Source: Caulobacter sp. UNC358MFTsu5.1 (GTDB taxonomy: Bacteria > Pseudomonadota > Alphaproteobacteria > Caulobacterales > Caulobacteraceae). Taken from it: 64,000 bases of DNA. The first letter of the stretch is position 1. Each line of letters opens with the position of its first letter. The DNA is taken from contig NZ_JONW01000005.1 of NCBI RefSeq assembly GCF_000712075.1, positions 315,001 to 379,000 on the forward strand, in the 5' to 3' direction. The position numbers and the translations under genes were made by a program. Below, piece by piece: positions 8,617 through 16,826 of the stretch. Below the pieces are notes generated by a model. That model was given only the letters and a program-made list of their open reading frames with translations, was not told where the DNA came from and ran no database searches.

Positions 8617-9408
8617 ATGACCTCGTTCCGCAACCTGATCGCTTCCGCCGCCGCCCTGACCCTGGCCGCCGGCGTCGCCGCCACCGCCGCCCCGGCCTCG
8701 GCCGCCCCCGCCTCGGCCAAGGCCGTGAAGAACATCGTCCTGGTCCACGGCGCCTTCGCCGACGGCTCGGGCTGGGCGGGCGTCCACAAGATCCTGGTCA
8801 AGGACGGCTACACGGTCAGCATCGTCCAGAACCCGACCCTGTCGCTGACCGGCGACGTGGCGGCGACCAAGCGCGTGATCGCCTCGACCAACGGCCCGGT
8901 GATCCTGGTCGGCCACTCCTACGGCGGCGCGGTGATCTCCGAGGCCGGCACGGACGCCAAGGTCGCCGGCCTGGTCTATGTGGCCGCCTTCGCGCCCGAG
9001 ACCGGCGAGTCGGTGCAGTCGCTGATCGCCACCCCCGTCCCCGGCGCGCCGGTCCCGCCGATCCTGCCGCCCAAGGACGGCTTCCTGTCGCTGGACCGCG
9101 CCAAGTTCGCCCACGCCTTCGCCGCCGACGTGGACCCGGACGTCGCCGCCGTCATGGCCGACTCGCAAGTGCCGTGGGGCGTCGAGGCCCTGGGCGGCAA
9201 GATCACCGTCCCGGCCTGGAAGACCAAGAAGAGCTGGTACCTGGTGGCCGCCGACGACCTGATGATCCCGCCCGTCGCCCAGCGCGCCATGGCCAAGCGG
9301 GCCGGCGCGACCGTGGTCGAGACCGCCGGCAGCCACGCGGTCTTCGTCGCCAACCCGGCGGTCGTGGCCAAGCTGATCGAGGACGCCGCCGAAGGCGTCG
9401 GCAAGTAG
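8617..9408 (+). CDS. Exported alpha/beta hydrolase
   Basis: A 263-residue protein with a signal peptide (about residues 1-29, ending APASAA). The fold signatures are the oxyanion region LVHGAFADGSGW, the nucleophile elbow GHSYGG with S101, and a late histidine in GSHAVF. It resembles the small EstC/salicylate-esterase-like family (often annotated alpha/beta hydrolase) rather than a lipase. Substrate unknown. It is divergent from the OhrR-like regulator, whose palindromes lie in the shared promoter. ATG 8617 is preceded by AAGGGAGA. Confidence 0.85.
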   Translation: MTSFRNLIASAAALTLAAGVAATAAPASAAPASAKAVKNIVLVHGAFADGSGWAGVHKILVKDGYTVSIVQNPTLSLTGDVAATKRVIASTNGPVILVGHSYGGAVISEAGTDAKVAGLVYVAAFAPETGESVQSLIATPVPGAPVPPILPPKDGFLSLDRAKFAHAFAADVDPDVAAVMADSQVPWGVEALGGKITVPAWKTKKSWYLVAADDLMIPPVAQRAMAKRAGATVVETAGSHAVFVANPAVVAKLIEDAAEGVGK

Positions 9409-9474
9409 TCGCCGGACGCCCCGCTTCCCTCTCCCCTGGCCTCCGAAGGCGGTCGGGCGAGGGACGAAGAACAG

Positions 9475-9513
9475 AAACGCCGCGAACAGCCCTTCAGCTG
9501 TCGCGGCGTTTTT
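9475..9513. terminator. Rho-independent terminator between hydrolase and YciI-like gene
   Basis: AACGCCGCGA and TCGCGGCGTT pair around CAGC/GCTG and are followed by TTTTC. It serves the hydrolase and, being symmetrical, could also serve the convergent gene. Confidence 0.75.
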
Positions 9514-9546
9514 CGTCTATGCGACCCGTCAGCCTCCGGCCGACAC

Positions 9547-9918
9547 CTACGCCGCCGCGATCGCGCCCGGCAGGTACAGCCGCATCGGGCGCACCTCGTA
9601 GGCCCCGCCGGGATTGGCCACGGCCAGTTCGCGGGCGATGGCCAGGGCCTCGTCGATGTCGGCGACGTCCAGGGTGTAGAAGCCCAGGAACTGCTCCTTG
9701 GTCTCGGCATAGGGGCCGTCGACCACGAAGGCGGGCTCGGTCTTGACCAGGGTCTTGGCGCTGGTGGTGCCGTTCAGCCGGCCCGACGGGCCCATCTTGC
9801 CCTCGGCCAGCAGACGGTCGTGGATGACGCCGAGACGGCCCATGACGGCGTCGTCCTGTTCCTTGGTCCAGCCCAGGACCTCGGTCTCGTTGTTGTAGCA
9901 GAGCAGCATGTAGAGCAT
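9547..9918 (-). CDS. YciI-like (DGPF-domain) protein
   Basis: A 123-residue small alpha/beta protein of the YCII-related family: MLYMLLCYNNE start, VVDGPYAETKEQFLGFYTLDVADIDEALAIA core and EVRPMRLY end. The DGPF-like motif is DGPYAE. Such proteins are often encoded next to ECF sigma factors in alphaproteobacteria, but no sigma gene is adjacent here. Enzymatic role unproven in the family. ATG 9918 has GGGGAAGG upstream. Confidence 0.85.
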   Translation of the reverse strand: MLYMLLCYNNETEVLGWTKEQDDAVMGRLGVIHDRLLAEGKMGPSGRLNGTTSAKTLVKTEPAFVVDGPYAETKEQFLGFYTLDVADIDEALAIARELAVANPGGAYEVRPMRLYLPGAIAAA

Positions 9919-10024
9919 CGGCGGCCTTCCCCGGCGTCATCGGCGAGGCAGAGATAGGGCACGGGGACGCGGGTTGGAAGAGCGGCGTTTTCCGACACGT
10001 GGGCGGATCGCCGGGATCGCGGCG

Positions 10025-10648
10025 TCAGGCCGGATACGAAACGCTCTGCTCGACCTTGTAGCGCAGCAGCCTCAGCTCGCGCCGGGCCTCGTCGACCGCC
10101 ATGCGGATGGTGGTCACCGCCGAGCTGTTGGCCGGCGCCCGGTCCAGGACCTGGGCCGCCAGGGTGATGGCGGCCAGGCTCTGCCCCACCTCCTCGTAGA
10201 GACCGGCGACGCCCTCGGCGTGCTCCCGCCGGACGGTCGCCAGCCGGACGCGGGCCCGGTTGCGCTCGCGCCGCGCGACCAGCAGGGGGGTCAGGTCCTC
10301 GTGGGCGATCAGGACCCGCGCCGCCGGATGGATGATCGTCCTGGCCCGCAGGCGGAAGGTCCGCGCGGCGCAGTGATAGGCCAGGCTGAACCGCTCGGCG
10401 CGACCGCCCAGCAGGGCGGCCAGTCCGCGCTCCGCGCGCCCGGCCGTCCGGTCGCCCTGGGCCGCGGCCTTGCGGCAGACCTCCAGGTAGTTGCAGCCGA
10501 CATAGTCCGAGGTCGCGTCGTTCTGGCGGCCGAACCGCCGCCAGCTGCTGTTGACCTCGATCACCCGCCCGGTCGCGTCCAGCACGGCGACGTGCGCGTT
10601 GAGCACGTCGATCCCGTCCCAGGCGCCGGCGGCGTCCCGCCCGTCCAT
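10025..10648 (-). CDS. PAS protein with degenerate histidine-kinase dimerisation segment
   Basis: A 207-residue protein. Residues about 14-120 form a PAS sensor (LNAHVAVLDATGRVIEVNSSWRRFG...YLEVCRKA) and about 140-200 resemble the HisKA_3 dimerisation helices, with LYEEVGQSLAAITLAAQVL where active kinases read L/I-HDEVGQ. The phospho-accepting histidine is a tyrosine and there is no ATPase domain before the stop. So it is either a truncated kinase or a bona fide small sensory adaptor that dimerises with a true kinase. No frameshifted ATPase remnant is visible downstream. Confidence 0.7.
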   Translation of the reverse strand: MDGRDAAGAWDGIDVLNAHVAVLDATGRVIEVNSSWRRFGRQNDATSDYVGCNYLEVCRKAAAQGDRTAGRAERGLAALLGGRAERFSLAYHCAARTFRLRARTIIHPAARVLIAHEDLTPLLVARRERNRARVRLATVRREHAEGVAGLYEEVGQSLAAITLAAQVLDRAPANSSAVTTIRMAVDEARRELRLLRYKVEQSVSYPA

Positions 10649-10748
10649 GCCGAAACGCTCCGTTCAAGCCTCGATCGGCTTCAACAGATCATGTCGCGGA
10701 CAGTCTGCGAATTCGGCCGTTTACGCGGAAGGCCGGGGGGCGAAACCC

Positions 10749-11114
10749 CTATAGATTCAACGCGCAGCTTTCGCCGATGGTCGGGCGCGACAGCACCACG
10801 CGCGACAGGCCCGGGAACTGCGGCTTCAGGCGCTCGGCGAAATAGAGGCAGATGCGCTCCAGGGTCGGGCTTTCCAGGCCGGGGCGGTCGTTGAGCAGGC
10901 CGTGGTCCAGCTCGGAGGCGACGGCCTTCAGGGCGACGTCCAGGCTCTCCAGGTCGGCCACCCAGCCGGCGTCCTGCATCTCGCCCTTCACGCTGGCCTC
11001 CACCCGGAACGAGTGGCCGTGCAGCTTGCGGTAGCGATGGTCCGTCGGACCTTGCTCGATGTAATGGGCCGCGTCGAAGAACGCAGCCTTCGTGATCTCG
11101 AAGACGGGCTTCAT
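10749..11114 (-). CDS. queD: QueD-like 6-carboxy-tetrahydropterin synthase
   Basis: A 121-residue T-fold enzyme expected to turn 7,8-dihydroneopterin triphosphate into 6-carboxy-5,6,7,8-tetrahydropterin, the second step to queuosine. Zinc ligands H17, H32 and H34 (AAH and LHGH) are present, as is the D-H pair (ELDHGLLND) and the SPTLERICLY region. The position usually held by the catalytic cysteine (C-x-x-x-HGH) is Y28 in HRYRKLHGH, which is notable. It is the last gene of the queC-queE-queD run, 71 bases after queE, and ends 100 bases before the PAS gene. Confidence 0.88.
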   Translation of the reverse strand: MKPVFEITKAAFFDAAHYIEQGPTDHRYRKLHGHSFRVEASVKGEMQDAGWVADLESLDVALKAVASELDHGLLNDRPGLESPTLERICLYFAERLKPQFPGLSRVVLSRPTIGESCALNL

Positions 11115-11185
11115 CTGTACTTCTTTTGACAGGCCTGGGAGGCTCTAGCGCGTCGACCCTGTCACCAAGTCGAGCGCCTTATCCG

Positions 11186-11818
11186 TCAGGGCAGGCCGAG
11201 ATATTTGTGCGTCTGGACGCTTAAACGCCATTGTGGGTGCGAAAGGCAATAGGCGACGGCCAATTGCGTGTTCCTGTCGCGGTCCGGGCCGTCCATCGGC
11301 TGCAGGTAGAAGCGCTCGAAATCCAGGCCCTCGAAGCGTTCGGGAAGCGCCTTCTCCTGCGGGAAGACCAGCTTGATCTCCTGCCCCCTGGTCTGCACGA
11401 CGGGGGCGTCGGCCTTGGGGCTGACGCAGACCCAGTCGATGCCCTCGGGGGCCTCGACCGTGCCGTTGGTCTCGACCGCGATCATGAAGCCGCGGGCGTG
11501 CAGGGCGGCGATCAGGGCTTGGTCCAGCTGCAGCAGCGGCTCGCCGCCGGTGCAGACCACCAGGCGGTCGTCCGGCCCGCCGGTCCACTGGGCCTCGATC
11601 ACGTCGACCAAGGCGTCGGGCGTGGCGAACTTGCCGCCGTTCTCGCCGTCGGTCCCGACGAAGTCGGTGTCGCAGAAGGTGCAGACGGCCTTGGCGCGAT
11701 CCTGCTCGCGGCCGGTCCACAGGTTGCAGCCGGCGAACCGGCAGAACACCGCCGCCTTGCCCGCCTGGCCGCCCTCGCCCTGCAGGGTGAGGAAGATCTC
11801 TTTGACAGAGTAGGTCAT
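11186..11818 (-). CDS. queE: 7-carboxy-7-deazaguanine synthase (radical SAM)
   Basis: A 210-residue radical SAM enzyme that contracts 6-carboxytetrahydropterin to 7-carboxy-7-deazaguanine. The iron-sulfur ligands are C31, C46 and C49, spaced CX14CX2C, the variant known from the Burkholderia multivorans enzyme rather than the usual CX3CX2C. FLTLQGEGGQAG at the start and GGEPLLQLD are family motifs. I chose ATG 11818 for the MTYSVKEIF start; the open frame continues upstream only through a repeat element. It lies between queC and queD. Confidence 0.93.
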   Translation of the reverse strand: MTYSVKEIFLTLQGEGGQAGKAAVFCRFAGCNLWTGREQDRAKAVCTFCDTDFVGTDGENGGKFATPDALVDVIEAQWTGGPDDRLVVCTGGEPLLQLDQALIAALHARGFMIAVETNGTVEAPEGIDWVCVSPKADAPVVQTRGQEIKLVFPQEKALPERFEGLDFERFYLQPMDGPDRDRNTQLAVAYCLSHPQWRLSVQTHKYLGLP

Positions 11819-11840
11819 CGAGCGATCTCGCCCCCCACCG

Positions 11841-11950
11841 TTGTCATCCCGGAAAGCGCGGAGCGCTTGTCCGGGACCCAGGTGAACCGCATCGCCTTTG
11901 CCCAGCCCCCTGGGTCCCGGACAGCCTCCGCGAGGCTTCCGGGACGACAA
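11841..11950 (+). repeat. ~108-bp inverted-repeat element family B, copy 1
   Basis: Outer arms TTGTCATCCCGGAA and TTCCGGGACGACAA enclose inner arms CCGGGACCCAG and CTGGGTCCCGG. It lies inside the que operon, in the 147-base gap between queC and queE. Related copies are at 31443-31550, 51624-51731 and 55937-56044. Confidence 0.88.
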
Positions 11951-11965
11951 CTGAAAATGCGAATC

Positions 11966-12718
11966 TCAGACACCGAGCACGTCCCGTCCCGCCGCGTCCC
12001 AGTCCTCGTACCCCTTCTGGCGCAGGTCGCAGGCCGGGCATTCGCCGCAGCCGTGGCCCCAGGCGTGCAGCTCGCCGCGGTCGCCCTGGTAGCAGGTGTG
12101 GCTCTCGACCACGATCAGGTCGACCAGGTCCTCGCCGCCCAAGGTCTTGGCCAGGGCCCAGGTCTCGGCCTTGGTCAGCTTCATCAGCGGGGTCTCGACG
12201 ACGAAGTCGCGGTCCATGCCCAGGTTCAGCGCCTGCTGCATGGCGTCCAGCGTGTCGCGCCGGCAATCGGGATAGCCCGAGAAGTCGGTCTCGCACATGC
12301 CGCCGACCAGCGCCCCCAGGCCCCGGCGGTCGGCCAGGGCGGCGGCGTAGATCAGGAACACCAGGTTGCGGCCCGGCACGAAGGTGGACGGCAGGCCGCG
12401 CTCGGTCATCTCGATGGCGACGTCGGCGGTCAGGGCCGACTGGGCCACGGCGCCGAAGCCGGTCAGGTCCAGTACATGGTCCTCGCCCAGGCGCTCGGCC
12501 CAGTGCGGGAAGCGCTGGGCCATCTGGGCGCGCACCGCCTGGCGGGCCTGCATCTCGATCACGTGGCGCTGGCCGTAGTCGAAGCCGACGGTCTCGACCC
12601 GGGCGTAGCGCTCCAGGGCCCAGGCCAGGCAGACGCTGGAATCCTGGCCGCCGGAGAACAGCACCAGGGCGGCCTCCGCGCGGGACGCGCCGGCCGGGGA
12701 TTGGGGGGAGGTGGACAT
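11966..12718 (-). CDS. queC: 7-cyano-7-deazaguanine synthase
   Basis: A 250-residue ATP-dependent enzyme that converts 7-carboxy-7-deazaguanine to preQ0. The PP-loop SGGQDS is at residues 22-27, followed by FDYGQRH, and the C-terminal zinc site is C-x(8)-C-x2-C-x2-C-like (HTCYQGDR...[12 protein letters not shown]). It is first in the queC-queE-queD set. Length is normal for the family. ATG 12718 lies in a poor ribosome-binding context, but no better start is seen. Confidence 0.95.
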   Translation of the reverse strand: MSTSPQSPAGASRAEAALVLFSGGQDSSVCLAWALERYARVETVGFDYGQRHVIEMQARQAVRAQMAQRFPHWAERLGEDHVLDLTGFGAVAQSALTADVAIEMTERGLPSTFVPGRNLVFLIYAAALADRRGLGALVGGMCETDFSGYPDCRRDTLDAMQQALNLGMDRDFVVETPLMKLTKAETWALAKTLGGEDLVDLIVVESHTCYQGDRGELHAWGHGCGECPACDLRQKGYEDWDAAGRDVLGV

Positions 12719-12976
12719 GGCGCCTCTCTACACGAGGCGCGGGCGGTTGGCACGCCCGACGAGGCCCCGCCCGAGACGGCAAGACCTTGCCGGTTTTCCG
12801 CCGTTTCCGCCGCCCGCATGCCCGGAGGACCGGGCCTGGGGGTGTGCGCCTCCCGCATCAGCCTGAAACATTTGTTTCGAACGCTGATATTTGGGCTGTA
12901 CCTTCAGCGCGAATGCGACACTATGGGCCAAGCGCGTCGGCACGCCGCGTCAAGGTTTCCTGGCCTGAAGCCACGA

Positions 12977-12991
12977 CTGACGTTACGTCAG
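12977..12991. promoter_or_regulatory. 15-bp palindrome CTGACGTTACGTCAG
   Basis: Perfect 7-base arms with one central base, about 128 bases upstream of the likely promoter of the TonB receptor; a candidate regulator site with unknown protein. Confidence 0.45.
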
Positions 12992-13104
12992 CCGCCGGAC
13001 CGACTTTTCTAAATTCGGCGAAAACTTGCATACCCAGAGGTTAATGTGACCCTGGGTAAAGTGAAAACGCGTAACCTATCAATGATTACTTAGCGTGAGG
13101 CCGG

Positions 13105-13133
13105 TTGACAGCCTCAAACGCCAAGTATGCAAT
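13105..13133 (+). promoter_or_regulatory. Sigma-70-like promoter for the TonB receptor
   Basis: TTGACA at 13105-13110 is a perfect -35 box; TGCAAT at 13128-13133 matches four of six -10 bases with the ideal 17-base spacer. Confidence 0.5.
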
Positions 13134-13255
13134 CCCCTTATGCTGCGAGGGGTCCGCCGTACACCCGCGTAGTGCTTAAAAGTACGGCGCCGAGGAAACA
13201 ACAGGCGTCCGCAGGCCCCGCCATAAGGAGCCGCGACGTCCAGGGAGGGAATAGA

Positions 13256-16072
13256 ATGTCGCGATCTCTGCGTATGCGGAGCCTGCTGGCCATGGGCGCG
13301 TCCGTGACCGTGCTGGCCGCCGTCGCCGCTCCGGCCTTTGCTCAAACCGCATCGACCCCGTCCGCCCAGCAAGGCGGCGGCAACGTGCTCGAGGAACTGG
13401 TCGTCACCGCCCAGAAGAAGGAAGAAGCGCTGCAGGACGTGCCGATCGCGGTGTCGGCCTTCAGCCAGGACAGCCTGCAAGCGCAGAAGATCGACGGCGG
13501 CCCGAACTTGCAACAGGCCATTCCGAACGTCACCTTCGCCAAGGGCAACTTCACCAACAGCTTCAACTTCGCCATCCGCGGCATCGGCAACAAGGCCGTG
13601 GGCGTGTCGACCGACGCCGGCGTCGGCGTCCACCTGAACAACGCCCCGATGCAGTCGGGCAACCTGTTCGACGCCGAGTTCTTCGACGTGGAGCGCGTCG
13701 AAGTGCTGCGCGGCCCGCAAGGCACCCTTTACGGCCGCAACGCCACCGGCGGTCTGGTCAACGTCATCACCGCCAAGCCGACCGACAGCTTCGAGGCCGA
13801 GGTCACCGGCGAGGTGGGCAACTACAGCACCCAGAAGCTGCGCGGCATGATCAACATGCCGATCGCCGGCGACAAGCTGGCGATCCGCGTGGCTGGCAAC
13901 TATCTCAAGCGCGACGGCTACGTCACCAACACCTTCAACAACCACAAGGTCGACGACCGCGACCTGTACTCGACCCGCGTCTCGGTGATGTTCAATCCCA
14001 TCGAGACCCTGCGCACCAACTTCATGTGGGAGCACTTCAAGGAAGACGACAGCCGCGCCCGCGTCGGCAAGCAGCTCTGCACCAAGGACCTGGGCCCGGC
14101 CACCATCGGCGGCGTGGCCACCGGCACCGCCCGTCCGTTCCTGACCCAGGGCTGTCTGCCCGCCTCGCTGTACGGCGACAGCGCCTACGGCACGGTCAAC
14201 ACCTCGGGCACCCTGACGGGCGAGCTGGGCAACCTGGTGGGCTTCACCAGCGGCGACGCCAACCTCGGCGACACCACCAGCCGGAACCTGCGCGAGATCG
14301 AGACGCTGTTCGACCCGATCTACCAGTCGAAATCCAACGTCTACCAGTTCAACCTGGAATACGATCTCACCGACGACCTGACGCTGACGTCGCTGACCTC
14401 GTACAGCAAGGGCAGCGTCTATACGAAGCTGGACTACAACCGGAACGTCTCGACCGTTCCGTTCAACAACACCCCGTTCACGCCGGGCGGCTTCTTCACC
14501 GACCCGCAGGTGGGCACGACCAACAAGTTCACGACGCTGGACGTCTCCTCGGGCAGCTCCGAGCAGTGGAGCCAGGAAGTCCGCCTGCAGTCGAACTTCG
14601 ACGGCCCGCTGAACTTCAACGTCGGCGGCATCTGGTTCGACTACAAGACGGTCACCGACTACTACGTGATCGGCAACTCGCTGACCATTTCGGCCCTGGC
14701 CCTGAACTACCAGAACACGGGCAACCCGAACTGCAGCCCCACGGCCCTGCCCACCAGCTGCATCGGCATCGACACCAACGCCACGCCGGACGGCAGCGGC
14801 CACAACTACTATGACAACCGCTCGCCCTATCACCTGAAGTCGAACGCCATCTTCGGCGAACTGTACTGGCAGGCCAACGAGAAGCTGAAGTTCACCCTGG
14901 GCCTGCGCCGCACCCACGACGACAAGCGCCTGGACGTGTACGACACCGTGCTGCTGGCGCCGGGCATCGGCCTGACCCAGAGCGCCACCAACCCGCAGGA
15001 AAAGTCGGTCTTCAACGAGCTGACCGGCCGCTTCGGCTTCGACTACAAGCTCAGCGACGACAACCTGCTCTACGCCTTCTATTCCAAGGGCTACAAGGGC
15101 GGCGGCTCGAACCCGCCGGCGGCGGTCGGCTCGGCCGTCAAGCCGACGTTCGCGCCGGAATTCGTCAACGCCTTCGAAGTGGGGTCGAAGAACACCCTGC
15201 TGGGCGGCAGCCTGCAGCTGAACGCCACCGGCTTCTACTACGACTACCAGGGCTACCAGATCTCCAAGATCGTCAGCCGCACCTCGGTCAACGAGAACAT
15301 CGACGCCACGGTCTACGGCCTGGAACTGGAGTCGGTCTGGTCGCCGGTCCACAACCTGCGCATCAACGCCAACCTCGGCTATCTGCACACCAAGATCGCC
15401 GACGGCGTGTCGTCGATCGACACCATGGACCGCACCCAGACCAACCCGCTGTACCAGGTGGTCAAGGCCGGCCCCAGCATCCCGGGCGTGGCCGTCGGCT
15501 CCAACTGCGTGGTCGCCAGCGCGGGCATCGCCACGGCCCTGACCGTCAACCCGGCCCTGGGCGCCACCGTCCCCTTCGCCTGCGGCGGCAAGGCCTTCTA
15601 CACCGCCTTCCTGCAGAGCCGCGGCGTGCCGCTGGTCTTCGCGAACGCGATCAGCAACGCGATGTTCAACTACGGCTCGGGCTACTCGATCGAGGGCAAG
15701 GCCGCGGACCTGTCGGGCAACGAGCTGCCCAACTCGCCGCACTGGACCGCCTCGGTCGGCGCCCAGTACACCTGGGACTTCTCGGGCGGCTGGTCGGCCA
15801 CCCTGCGCGGCGACTACTACTACCAGGGCGAACAGTACGCGCGGGTCTACAACACCGCGTACGACCGCCTGAAGTCGTGGGAGAACGCCAACGTCACGCT
15901 GAAGATCGAGAAGCCGGAGTGGGGCTTCCGCATCGACGCCTACGTCAAGAACATCGGCAACGACACGCCGATCACCGACGCCTACACCACCGACGACAGC
16001 TCGGGCCTGTTCACCAACCTGATCACGCTGGAGCCGCGCACCTACGGCGTCGCCCTGACCAAGCGGTTCTAG
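13256..16072 (+). CDS. TonB-dependent outer-membrane receptor
   Basis: A 938-residue receptor. A signal peptide (MSRSLRMRSLLAMGASVTVLA... ending AFAQ near residue 30) precedes a TonB-box-like EELVVTAQKKEE. The plug follows (LQDVPIAVSAFS, IRGIG, RVEVLRGPQGTLYGRNATGGLVNVITAKP), then the 22-strand barrel with aromatic/acid turns, ending in the outer-membrane signature ...RTYGVALTKRF. It imports an unknown ligand with energy from TonB. The subgroup resembles the sphingomonad/caulobacter receptors for aromatic or oligosaccharide ligands. ATG 13256 has AGGGAGGGA upstream. No periplasmic enzyme is co-directional next door; the convergent sulfatase is two genes on. Confidence 0.93.
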   Translation: MSRSLRMRSLLAMGASVTVLAAVAAPAFAQTASTPSAQQGGGNVLEELVVTAQKKEEALQDVPIAVSAFSQDSLQAQKIDGGPNLQQAIPNVTFAKGNFTNSFNFAIRGIGNKAVGVSTDAGVGVHLNNAPMQSGNLFDAEFFDVERVEVLRGPQGTLYGRNATGGLVNVITAKPTDSFEAEVTGEVGNYSTQKLRGMINMPIAGDKLAIRVAGNYLKRDGYVTNTFNNHKVDDRDLYSTRVSVMFNPIETLRTNFMWEHFKEDDSRARVGKQLCTKDLGPATIGGVATGTARPFLTQGCLPASLYGDSAYGTVNTSGTLTGELGNLVGFTSGDANLGDTTSRNLREIETLFDPIYQSKSNVYQFNLEYDLTDDLTLTSLTSYSKGSVYTKLDYNRNVSTVPFNNTPFTPGGFFTDPQVGTTNKFTTLDVSSGSSEQWSQEVRLQSNFDGPLNFNVGGIWFDYKTVTDYYVIGNSLTISALALNYQNTGNPNCSPTALPTSCIGIDTNATPDGSGHNYYDNRSPYHLKSNAIFGELYWQANEKLKFTLGLRRTHDDKRLDVYDTVLLAPGIGLTQSATNPQEKSVFNELTGRFGFDYKLSDDNLLYAFYSKGYKGGGSNPPAAVGSAVKPTFAPEFVNAFEVGSKNTLLGGSLQLNATGFYYDYQGYQISKIVSRTSVNENIDATVYGLELESVWSPVHNLRINANLGYLHTKIADGVSSIDTMDRTQTNPLYQVVKAGPSIPGVAVGSNCVVASAGIATALTVNPALGATVPFACGGKAFYTAFLQSRGVPLVFANAISNAMFNYGSGYSIEGKAADLSGNELPNSPHWTASVGAQYTWDFSGGWSATLRGDYYYQGEQYARVYNTAYDRLKSWENANVTLKIEKPEWGFRIDAYVKNIGNDTPITDAYTTDDSSGLFTNLITLEPRTYGVALTKRF

Positions 16073-16121
16073 GCCTCGGTCTCGAACCATCGCTCCCGGG
16101 GCGACCCGGGAGCGCCCTACC

Positions 16122-16157
16122 AAGGGCGGCGGAGCGATCCGTCGCCCTTTCTGTTTG
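16122..16157. terminator. Hairpin terminator after TonB receptor
   Basis: AAGGGCG pairs with CGCCCTT and is followed by TCTGTTT. A second stronger hairpin, GCTCCCGGGG/CCCGGGAGC, lies at 16092-16112. Confidence 0.6.
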
Positions 16158-16168
16158 GGGGTCCGGGA

Positions 16169-16609
16169 TCAGGTCTGCGGGCAGAGGAAGCTGGCGGTGA
16201 CGTTGCTGAGCGGCCCCGGCCACTCGCCGAACATGATGGTGCCGCTGTAGCTGTAGAGGGGCGAGGCCGGGAAGCAGAGGTTCATGTTGAACTTCAGCAG
16301 GTCGCCCGTGCTGGCCGCGACCACCGTCAGCGGAAAGCCGATCAGCGGCGCGTTGTCGTAGATGAACAGCACGCCGGTGAACGGCGAGATGACCGGCGCG
16401 GCCGGGTTGGGGAACTCCAGCGTCCCGGTCACCGGGACCACCTCGCATCGCGCAGTCGAGATCGAGGCCGCCGGATCCCCGGTCGTCTTCGCGGCCAGCT
16501 CGTCCGGCACGACCAGGGTCAGGTCGTATTCGAAGCCGACCTGCTCGCCGGGGCCGGCCATGATCTCGGGCTGATAGACCGTCAGTTTCAGCTTGATGGA
16601 CTGGGGCAT
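16169..16609 (-). CDS. Hypothetical beta-rich protein (146 aa)
   Basis: A 146-residue protein with no signal peptide or membrane segment and alternating hydrophobic beta-strand composition (IKLKLTVYQPEIMAGPGEQVGFEYDLTLVVPDE...). It is not recognised. Three cysteines (ARCEVV, NLCFP, FLCPQT) may pair. ATG 16609 follows GAGGACCC; a longer reading from 16684 adds a low-complexity stretch. It sits between the receptor terminator and the sulfatase, with its own promoter presumably in 16610-16826. Confidence 0.6.
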   Translation of the reverse strand: MPQSIKLKLTVYQPEIMAGPGEQVGFEYDLTLVVPDELAAKTTGDPAASISTARCEVVPVTGTLEFPNPAAPVISPFTGVLFIYDNAPLIGFPLTVVAASTGDLLKFNMNLCFPASPLYSYSGTIMFGEWPGPLSNVTASFLCPQT

Positions 16610-16826
16610 CGGTGGGTCCTCGATCCAGGGTTCGGGCAATCGACCGCGGAGTGCGGCCACGCCCGATGGTGGCGTCGCGAACATGTCACCCGTATGAAGG
16701 GAATTTCGTCGAGCGCTCTACGGCAGGTTTCGCGCGACGTCCCACCTTCCTGCCAAAAGAACAGGCGGTACGCGTCGCCGCGTGACCGCCTGAAGTCGTA
16801 GCCGGGGTCGGGGGAGAAACCGCCGG

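Larger units (their letters stand above)
12719..13255. other. Long leader/promoter region of the TonB receptor gene
   Basis: A 537-base gap between divergent queC and the TonB receptor. It has no supported ORF. Features are the palindrome CTGACGT-T-ACGTCAG (12977-12991), an inverted repeat TACCCAG/CTGGGTA (13031-13037 and 13052-13058) and a promoter-like TTGACA-17-TGCAAT (13105-13133). About 120 bases of probable untranslated leader follow. Confidence 0.55.

Noticed and set aside
12978..13256. Riboswitch in the TonB receptor leader (cobalamin or other)
   Set aside because: No recognisable B12-box or other conserved riboswitch core; only simple inverted repeats.
13079..16123. 1014-codon open frame antisense to the TonB receptor
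   Set aside because: Long antisense frames are expected in GC-rich coding sequence; its translation is Val/Gly/Gln/Asp-rich without domains, while the sense strand has a full receptor.
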